Assembly (NCBI GenBank): GCA_002319915.1
Contig: DCFQ01000087.1
Location: 16,732 to 26,203 of the forward strand
Direction of reading: 5' to 3'
Length of the DNA stretch: 9,472 bases
From: Bacteroidales bacterium UBA1800
GTDB taxonomy: Bacteria; Bacteroidota; Bacteroidia; Bacteroidales; VadinHA17
Every line of letters begins with the position of its first letter. The first letter of the stretch is position 1. The notes below the pieces were generated by a model. The model searched no databases and was not told the origin of the DNA. It saw nothing but the letters and a program-made list of their open reading frames with translations. A program made the position numbers and the translations under genes. Shown here piece by piece: positions 1 to 5,674 of the stretch.

Positions 1-3000
1 TCGTCGCTCAGCGTGACGGATGTCTTTGGATATACCGACGGCACGAATAAGGTGTATGTGTGCGGCAACCCTAATCTCAGCAATATCAAGGTAATAATGG
101 TGGGGGTAAGGAACCCCATCAAGACCAGGAACTCTCCTGCTGATAATGGCGACCCGAAATCGGCCGAGGTCTGGGTGAACGAACTGAGGCTGAGCGATTT
201 CAAGGAAAACGGGGGATGGGCGGCAAATGCTCACCTGCAGGCAAGGCTTGCAGATCTCGGAACTGTCGATGTGGTGGGACAGGCGAGCACACCCGGCTGG
301 GGAAGCATCGATAAGAAGGTGAACGAGAGGAGCAAGGAGGAAGTGCTTAAATACGATGTATCCTCGAGCCTCGAGCTGGGAAAATTCTTTCCCGAAAAGC
401 TTGGCGTTCGCCTCCCTGTCTATGTGGGCATATCCGAGACCCGTGTCAAGCCGCAGTACGACCCGCTCGATCCTGACATCGAGCTCAAGGATGCCCTGAA
501 GAACGCGCCGGACAAGGCGGCGAGAGACTCTCTCAAAACAATATCGGAGGACTATTCGAGACGGAAAACAATCTCAGTCAACAATGCGGGGATAACCAAA
601 CGCGGTGACAAGCCGCATGCCTGGGACCTGGCAAACGTAAGCGTCAACTATACATTCAATGAGAATTATACTGCGAATACGAACACTGAGATCAACCTGG
701 AAAGGACCTATAAGGGAGGATTGAATTATAACTACGAAGCCCAGCCGGTGAATATCATGCCCTTCAGAAACGTGAAATTCCTTAATTCCCCAGTGTTCAG
801 GATAATCAAGGACTTCAATTTTTACCCGTTCCCGAAGAGCATCTCATTCAGGACCGATGTCTCAAGGTATTACAATGAGGTTAAAACCAGGAATATAAAT
901 AATCCTTATCTTCTTATCTCCCCAACATTCCGCAAGGATTTTCAATGGACAAGGATGTTCGATATCAAGTATGACCTTACCCGGCAGCTGAAGATAGACT
1001 TTACATCGACAAACGTCGCGAGAATAGATGAGCCGGAAGGCGCCGCAGATAAAAAGCGTTACCGGACCGAGTACGAGAACTGGAAGGACTCGGTGCTCAT
1101 CAACCTTAAAAGGCTCGGAAGGACAACATCATACAACCACTATTTCAATGTGACCTATAACCTGCCGGTCAATAAGCTTCCGCTTCTTTCCTGGCTGACC
1201 GCGAACGCCCGCTACAATTCCGATTACAGCTGGACCGCCGGTGCGCTCTATCCCGATTCGATGAAGATCAACCTCGGGAATATCATTGAGAATCACAGCG
1301 AGTTCACCATGACCTCGATGGCGAACCTTTCCTCATTATACAGCAAGCTCAAATTCCTGAAGAAAATCGAGACCAATACGCAACCCTCTGCTGTCCAGAG
1401 GATGAAGACCGACTTCAAAACAGTCACCTATACTAAAAATGGGGTGAATTTCAAGGCAAATACAGTCAGGTCAATAATACATAATCTCAGGACAAAGGAT
1501 GTGAAGGTGAAGGTGGTCAAAAAGGATGGCACGGAGGTGAAGGGGCGGGTCGATATCGTGAATGAGAACCGGGTCAATTTTACTTCGCCTGACCAGGTGG
1601 ATGGCGCCCAGGTGACTGTCGAGGGCAAGATCCCGAAAAAGCGCAACCCGCTGACGGTGACGGGAGAATACTTCGTCAGGGCCCTCCTGGGAGTGAGGTC
1701 GGTGAGCCTTACCTACACGACCGCCCAGAACCAGTTCCTGCCAGGATTCCTCCCGCAGCCAAGATTTCTCGGTATGACAAAGGATAACGGAGGCATGGCT
1801 CCGGGGTTGCCGTTTGTCCTGGGATTCACCGACAGGCACTTCTTTGACAAGGCTGTAAAGAAGGGATGGCTAACAACCGACACCCTGATGAACACCCCCG
1901 CAAACTACAGTAAGAAGCTCGACCTTTCGATCAGGGCGATCATTGAACCCTTCCCGGGCCTCAAGATCGACCTTAATGCCGACAGGCGGTTCCTCGAGAA
2001 TGAGACTTCATACTATGTTGCTGACCGAAACGGGAATTTCCCCGACAGCACACGTAACAGGATCATCAACGGCAATTTCTCGATATCCATAATTTCGTGG
2101 GGAACAGCTTTCGAGAAGATCTCGAAGGGGAACGATTATGTCTCCCCTGCATTTGAGGCCTTCAAGAAGAATGCAGTCATCATCTCAAGACGCCGGGCTG
2201 AGGAGCGAAGCAAAATTGATCCCGGCTATCAGCCTGAAATTGACCCGGGGACCGGGCAGCTGATCACCGGCGATTATAAAAGCGGGTATGGCAAGACTTC
2301 CCCCGAGGTGCTGATCCCGGCCTTTTACGCCGCTTATACAAAGACAGATCCTGAAAAGGTTAACCTCGCAACCTTCCCTTCAGCATTCAAAATGATGCCG
2401 AACTGGAGGGTCACATTTGACGGCCTTTCGAAATTCCCGTTCGTCCAGAGTGTGTTGAGATCGGTGAACCTCTCACACCAATACCGGAGCGTTTACCAGA
2501 TCGGGACCTACACAACAAACCTTAATTTCGTCGACGGCGGCAACGGGTTGTCGGACCTCAGGGACCTCCAAAACAACTTCCTCCAGAAGTACCAGATAAA
2601 CGCGGTGACGGTGAGCGAGCAGTTCAGCCCGCTCCTGAACGTCGACCTGAACTGGAAGAACAACCTTACTTCCAGGTTCGAGTGGAGGAAATCCAGGACA
2701 GTTACTCTCAACCTGTCCGGGAACCAGATCACCGACGCCCGCACCAATGAGCTCGTGGTAGGGGCCGGTTACAGGTTCGACAATGTCCAGATCATCATAA
2801 AGACGAGAGGCGGACAGAAGGCATTCAAGAGCGACCTGAACCTGAAATTTGACTTCTCCATAAGGGATAACAAGACCCTGACAAGGAAGCTCATCGAAGA
2901 TGTCAACCAGCCTGTTTCAGGTGTTAAGGTTTTCACAATTGGCGCAACGGCCGATTATATCCTGAGCGACAGGTTCAACCTGCAGATATTCGCCGATCAT

Positions 3001-3087
3001 GCGATGAATAACCCGTTTGTCGCAACCACATATCCGACCTCAAATACCAATTTCGGGTTCAGCCTGAAATTCACCCTGGCCCAGTAA
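1..3087 (+). CDS. sprA: Cell-surface protein SprA (type IX secretion translocon), C-terminal part, 5' end outside window
   Basis: The frame is open from base 1 and reads S-S-L-S-V-T-D before the first ATG/GTG-like codons, so the true start is upstream; about 1,028 codons are present. SprA proteins are usually well over 2,000 residues, so this is roughly the C-terminal 40-45%. SprA forms the very large outer-membrane beta-barrel through which type IX cargo leaves the periplasm, and is also needed for gliding in gliding species. Family hallmarks seen here are the AEVWVNELRLSDF segment (about nt 157-203), repeated amphipathic beta-strand stretches rich in N, Y, F and T across the fragment, the 'GVRLPVYVGISE' block (about nt 400-440), and the terminal strand YPTSNTNFGFSLKFTLAQ just before TAA. 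There is no frameshift or internal stop. The next gene is 403 bp away and functionally unrelated. Identification is by recalled family motifs, not by a search; confidence is high. Confidence 0.93.
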   Translation, partial: SSLSVTDVFGYTDGTNKVYVCGNPNLSNIKVIMVGVRNPIKTRNSPADNGDPKSAEVWVNELRLSDFKENGGWAANAHLQARLADLGTVDVVGQASTPGWGSIDKKVNERSKEEVLKYDVSSSLELGKFFPEKLGVRLPVYVGISETRVKPQYDPLDPDIELKDALKNAPDKAARDSLKTISEDYSRRKTISVNNAGITKRGDKPHAWDLANVSVNYTFNENYTANTNTEINLERTYKGGLNYNYEAQPVNIMPFRNVKFLNSPVFRIIKDFNFYPFPKSISFRTDVSRYYNEVKTRNINNPYLLISPTFRKDFQWTRMFDIKYDLTRQLKIDFTSTNVARIDEPEGAADKKRYRTEYENWKDSVLINLKRLGRTTSYNHYFNVTYNLPVNKLPLLSWLTANARYNSDYSWTAGALYPDSMKINLGNIIENHSEFTMTSMANLSSLYSKLKFLKKIETNTQPSAVQRMKTDFKTVTYTKNGVNFKANTVRSIIHNLRTKDVKVKVVKKDGTEVKGRVDIVNENRVNFTSPDQVDGAQVTVEGKIPKKRNPLTVTGEYFVRALLGVRSVSLTYTTAQNQFLPGFLPQPRFLGMTKDNGGMAPGLPFVLGFTDRHFFDKAVKKGWLTTDTLMNTPANYSKKLDLSIRAIIEPFPGLKIDLNADRRFLENETSYYVADRNGNFPDSTRNRIINGNFSISIISWGTAFEKISKGNDYVSPAFEAFKKNAVIISRRRAEERSKIDPGYQPEIDPGTGQLITGDYKSGYGKTSPEVLIPAFYAAYTKTDPEKVNLATFPSAFKMMPNWRVTFDGLSKFPFVQSVLRSVNLSHQYRSVYQIGTYTTNLNFVDGGNGLSDLRDLQNNFLQKYQINAVTVSEQFSPLLNVDLNWKNNLTSRFEWRKSRTVTLNLSGNQITDARTNELVVGAGYRFDNVQIIIKTRGGQKAFKSDLNLKFDFSIRDNKTLTRKLIEDVNQPVSGVKVFTIGATADYILSDRFNLQIFADHAMNNPFVATTYPTSNTNFGFSLKFTLAQ

Positions 3088-3120
3088 AACCCATTCCCGG
3101 AAGCTTTCTGGACACCGGAA

Positions 3121-3143
3121 GCCTGCCTGCCAGGGCAGAAGGC
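3121..3143. repeat. GCCTGCCTGCC-type intergenic hairpin unit
   Basis: GCCTGCCTGCC at 3121-3131 is followed by AGGGCAGAAGGC and can fold back on itself (GCCT with AGGC, TGCC with GGCA). Its exact reverse complement GGCAGGCAGGC recurs at 9424-9434, in the spacer after the operon. It lies 34 bp after the sprA stop and could contribute to a 3' end, but there is no T-run to support a classical intrinsic terminator. Confidence 0.5.
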
Positions 3144-3151
3144 TGACTATT

Positions 3152-3253
3152 TTAACTGCAAAGGACGCAAAGTTTGCCCCCAACCCCCTGAAGGGGGCTA
3201 AAAACAAGTGCCCTTCAGGAGATTTAGGGGCTCTTTGCGTCCCCTGTGGTTAA
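3152..3253. repeat. ~100-bp imperfect palindrome (MITE- or REP-like hairpin)
   Basis: The left arm 3152-3195 and right arm 3211-3253 are inverted copies that match at roughly three quarters of positions by hand alignment. The outer 21 bp (3152-3172 against the reverse complement of 3233-3253) match at 17 of 21 positions and contain GGACGCAAAG; the inner arms end in CCTGAAGGG. The loop is about 15 nt (3196-3210). The left arm also holds its own small palindrome CCCCC-TGAA-GGGGG (3184-3197). There is no transposase gene and no obvious flanking target duplication. It could be a non-autonomous mobile or REP-type element, or a structured 3' end for sprA mRNA. Confidence 0.6.
3176..3197 (+). repeat. 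22-bp C/G-rich module, copy 1
   Basis: This module consists of GCCCCC, AA, then CCCCC-TGAA-GGGGG. Its reverse complement matches 9449-9470 at 20 of 22 positions (mismatches at the 8th and 16th bases). It is nested in the left arm of the 3152-3253 palindrome. The two copies lie on either side of the four-gene operon in inverted orientation. Confidence 0.6.
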
Positions 3254-3335
3254 TGGCTTTTGCCTTTTTCTAAAACACTATCATTTGGGATCGACTACCC
3301 GGGGCGAGGCTAGTTGTGGAGCAATTCATTCCCGA

Positions 3336-3343
3336 AAACGTTT
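3336..3343. promoter_or_regulatory. Possible LacI-family operator core (AAACGTTT)
   Basis: AAACGTTT is a perfect 8-bp palindrome with a central CG, in the context CCCGAAAACGTTTGAAAC. LacI-family operators typically have this CG-centred form, and regulators of that family control maltose genes in several bacteria. The palindrome does not extend well beyond 8 bp. It lies about 90 bp upstream of the best -7 candidate (3434-3441), unusual for a simple repressor. It would fit better downstream of a poorer promoter-like pair (TTTG at 3259-3262 and TTTG at 3284-3287). No regulator gene is in the window. Confidence 0.22.
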
Positions 3344-3357
3344 GAAACAAAGTTGCC

Positions 3358-3375
3358 TTTCCGCATGGCCGGAAA
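3358..3375. promoter_or_regulatory. Short perfect inverted repeat TTTCCG-N6-CGGAAA upstream of the permease
   Basis: Six-base arms (3358-3363 and 3370-3375) flank a 6-bp centre. It lies in the A/T-richer part of the spacer, about 60 bp before the -7 candidate. It could be a protein-binding site or a chance hairpin; nothing further supports it. Confidence 0.2.
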
Positions 3376-3411
3376 ATGTCAATCTATGTGAAAATAAATA
3401 ACATACACATA

Positions 3412-3441
3412 CTGAATTAATGATCATTTTACTTATTTTTG
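3412..3441 (+). promoter_or_regulatory. Candidate Bacteroidota-type promoter for the maltose operon
   Basis: TATTTTTG at 3434-3441 matches the Bacteroidota -7 consensus TAnnTTTG exactly. The -33 region is weak: CTG at 3412-3414, 19 bp upstream, where TTTG/TTG is expected. Transcription would start about 3447, giving a leader of roughly 45 nt before the permease ATG at 3491. Position and A/T richness support it; the poor -33 box and short motif keep confidence low. Confidence 0.35.
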
Positions 3442-3490
3442 AATACTGGTCCTGCCAGTAAACCTGACAAATCTAACATTCGCAATACCT

Positions 3491-5005
3491 ATGAAGAAAT
3501 CAAAACCCCGTCTGACCGTCTGGCAGATCTGGAACATGAGCTTTGGATTCCTTGGGATCCAGTTTGGATTTGCCCTCCAGAATGCGAACGTGAGCAGGAT
3601 ATTCGAGACCCTGGGCGCAAAGGTTGAAAGCATTCCGATCCTGTGGATCGCGGCGCCCGTCACAGGGCTGATCATCCAGCCGATCATCGGCCATATGAGC
3701 GACAACACCTGGAACAGGCTCGGCCGCAGACGGCCCTATTTCCTTACAGGCGCCATACTCGCATCGGCAGCCCTTCTATTTATGCCCAACTCTCCGGTAC
3801 TGTGGGTTGCTGCAGGTATGCTGTGGATAATGGATGCCTCTATCAACGTGTCCATGGAGCCTTTCAGGGCATTCGTCGGGGATATGCTTCCTTCGGAACA
3901 ACGGACAACAGGATTCGCCACACAGAGCTTCTTTATCGGTACCGGAGCCGTCATAGCCTCATTTCTCCCGTATGTTCTCACCAACTGGTTCCATATAAGG
4001 AACACCGCCCCTGCAGGTGAGATCCCCCAGTCGGTAAGGCTCTCATTCTACATCGGCGGCATCGTTTTTATCTGCGCGGTGCTTTGGACCATCATCAGGA
4101 CTAAAGAATACTCCCCCGAAGAGCTCCGGGAATATTCTGAAGAAGAAGGAGTTCGGGAGGCTGAAGATCTCAGCGCTATAAAATCACTCGGAAGCAGGGC
4201 GTTCCTGGTGAGGGGTTTATACTGGGTGATCGCCGGAATTGCAGTGAGCCTATTCCTTTATTACCTGAAGCTTGAAAAGGAGCTGTACATCCTCTCCATT
4301 GGGATTGCGGGCTTCGGGATCATTCAGCTGATCACCGGGCTCCTGATATCAGCGGGCAGGACCTCGGGCGGAGTTGTTATAGTCCTGCGCGACCTCTTCA
4401 TGATGCCGAAGACCATGGGGCAGCTGGCAGTGGTGCAGTTCTTTACATGGTTTGCTCTGTTCTCCATGTGGATCTATACCACATCCGCTGTCACCAGTCA
4501 TAGCTACGGGACCAAGGACCCGACCAGCGAACTTTACAACCAGGGAGCAAACTGGGTCGGGGTGCTTTTTGGCGTTTATAACGGATTCGCTGCAGTGGTG
4601 GCATTCCTCCTTCCCCTTTTAGCCCGGTTTACTAATCGCCGGATCACCCATTCGATCAGCCTTGTCATGGGGGGACTTGGCCTCATTTCGATAATATTGT
4701 TCAAGGATCCGCACCTGCTTATCATCTCAATGCTTGGCATCGGCCTTGCCTGGGCAAGCATCCTGGCAATGCCCTATGCGATCCTTACCGGATCGCTGCC
4801 GGCAAAGAAGATGGGGACCTACATGGGCATCTTCAATTTCTTCATTGTCATCCCCCAGATAATGGCTGCGAGCATACTCGGGTTCTTTGTCAGGAACCTT
4901 TTCCACGGTGAAAGCATTTATGCCCTTGTAACCGGGGGAGTGTCGATGTTCATTGCGGCCCTCCTGGTGCTGTTCGTGAAGGATGTTGACGACATAAAGA
5001 GATAA
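3491..5005 (+). CDS. SLC45/GPH-like major facilitator sugar permease (probable maltose transporter)
   Basis: This 504-residue inner-membrane protein probably symports maltose or short malto-oligosaccharides with a cation. The signature of the GPH/SLC45 (sucrose and maltose carrier) branch is visible after the second membrane segment: G67-x3-D71-x4-R76-L-G-R-R-R-P82-Y83. A conserved C-terminal block, LAWASILAMPYAILTGSLPAKKMGTYMGIF (about 419-447, shown here only as a family cue), is typical of the same branch. Hydrophobic segments lie near 10-32, 47-67, 83-100, 101-118, 140-165, 183-203, 241-259, 263-287, 312-333, 354-377, 387-404, 408-432, 443-470 and 476-497. That is fourteen rather than the usual twelve, the extra pair following an acidic cytoplasmic loop (about 204-230). 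The ATG at 3491 is the first ATG in the frame after an upstream TGA at 3440-3442; no clear ribosome-binding site is seen. The maltose substrate is inferred from the neighbouring phosphorylase. Confidence 0.9.
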   Translation: MKKSKPRLTVWQIWNMSFGFLGIQFGFALQNANVSRIFETLGAKVESIPILWIAAPVTGLIIQPIIGHMSDNTWNRLGRRRPYFLTGAILASAALLFMPNSPVLWVAAGMLWIMDASINVSMEPFRAFVGDMLPSEQRTTGFATQSFFIGTGAVIASFLPYVLTNWFHIRNTAPAGEIPQSVRLSFYIGGIVFICAVLWTIIRTKEYSPEELREYSEEEGVREAEDLSAIKSLGSRAFLVRGLYWVIAGIAVSLFLYYLKLEKELYILSIGIAGFGIIQLITGLLISAGRTSGGVVIVLRDLFMMPKTMGQLAVVQFFTWFALFSMWIYTTSAVTSHSYGTKDPTSELYNQGANWVGVLFGVYNGFAAVVAFLLPLLARFTNRRITHSISLVMGGLGLISIILFKDPHLLIISMLGIGLAWASILAMPYAILTGSLPAKKMGTYMGIFNFFIVIPQIMAASILGFFVRNLFHGESIYALVTGGVSMFIAALLVLFVKDVDDIKR

Positions 5006-5012
5006 CCTGCCG

Positions 5013-5669
5013 ATGCAGACCAGAGCATGTATCTTCGATCTCGACGGAGTAATTGTCGACACTGCAAAATACCATTTCCTGGCATGGAAACGGCTTGCTG
5101 ACCAGATGGGCATCAACTTCACAGCTGAGGATAACGAACGGCTCAAGGGAGTAAGCAGGATGGATTCGCTTAACATAATCCTCGAAATCGGGGGTTTATC
5201 GCCGGACGACGGAACCAGGCTGAAATACGCAACACTGAAGAATACCTGGTATGTTGAATATATCAGCAAAATGACGCCTTCGGAGATCCTTCCGGGAGCG
5301 GTCAGGTTCATAGGTGAGCTGAAGAAGGCTGGGATCAGGACAGCCATAGGATCGGCGAGTAAAAATACGCCAATGATACTGGAGAGGACAGGCATCGCGG
5401 AACTTTTTGATGCCGTGTCTGACGGCAATATTGTGAGCCGGGCCAAGCCCGACCCGGAGGTCTTCCTCAAGGCTGCGGAACTGCTTAAGGAGGATCCCGG
5501 GCGGTGTGTTGTCTTTGAAGATGCTGCAGCCGGCGTTCAGGCGGCCCTCAGGGCGGGCATGAAATGCGTGGGCATCGGATCCCCCGCGATACTTTCAGGG
5601 GCCCACCTGGTTGTGCCGGGACTTGACAAAATGAATCTCACACTTCTGGAAGGAATTGAAAAACTTTAG
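5013..5669 (+). CDS. pgmB: Beta-phosphoglucomutase
   Basis: A 218-residue cytoplasmic HAD-superfamily enzyme, a normal length for the family, that converts beta-D-glucose 1-phosphate to glucose 6-phosphate through a beta-glucose 1,6-bisphosphate intermediate. The key residues known from the Lactococcus enzyme are all present: nucleophile D9 and acid/base D11 in FDLDGVIVDTA, H21 in the YHFLAWK segment, K45 and R49 in LKGVSR (hinge and phosphate contacts), the SASKN phosphate loop at 114-118, K145 in AKPDPEVF, and the Mg2+ ligands E169-D170 in FEDAAAGVQA. The cap domain spans roughly residues 15-90. The start is 7 bp after the permease stop. It acts directly downstream of the next gene's product, the beta-glucose 1-phosphate-forming phosphorylase, so the specific beta-isomer assignment is well supported by both motifs and context. 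Confidence 0.96.
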   Translation: MQTRACIFDLDGVIVDTAKYHFLAWKRLADQMGINFTAEDNERLKGVSRMDSLNIILEIGGLSPDDGTRLKYATLKNTWYVEYISKMTPSEILPGAVRFIGELKKAGIRTAIGSASKNTPMILERTGIAELFDAVSDGNIVSRAKPDPEVFLKAAELLKEDPGRCVVFEDAAAGVQAALRAGMKCVGIGSPAILSGAHLVVPGLDKMNLTLLEGIEKL

Positions 5670-5674
5670 ATAAC

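Larger units (their letters stand above)
3088..3490. other. 403-bp spacer between sprA and the maltose operon
   Basis: No plausible gene is seen here on either strand, and no tRNA-like fold was recognised. Going rightwards it holds: a small C/G-rich stem just after the sprA stop (3097-3111, CCGGA/TCTGG with G-T pairing, no T-run), a direct repeat CCGGAAGC (3097-3104 and 3115-3122), a GCCTGCCTGCC hairpin unit, a ~100-bp imperfect palindrome, then about 180 bp of A/T-richer sequence holding weak operator and promoter candidates for the permease operon. The left 165 bp is repeat-like; the right part is the likely control region. Confidence 0.7.

Noticed and set aside
3121..3253. CRISPR array or tRNA/small RNA gene in the sprA spacer
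   Set aside because: The repeated parts are inverted, not regularly spaced direct repeats, and no cloverleaf or conserved RNA motif is visible.
3439..3627. Possible small upstream protein overlapping the permease start
   Set aside because: Its ATG lies at or before the likely transcription start and most of it is an out-of-frame reading of the permease N-terminus, so it is probably not translated.
3643..4020. Open frame of 125 codons on the + strand in another frame of the permease gene
   Set aside because: It overlaps the permease completely, and its translation is rich in R, H and P without hydrophobic patterning; typical of an out-of-frame reading.
4727..5470. Open frame of about 247 codons on the - strand across the permease and pgmB genes
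   Set aside because: It runs opposite to two clearly recognised proteins with intact motifs, crosses their boundary, and its translation is low in recognisable motifs. It is a shadow of sense-strand codon use.
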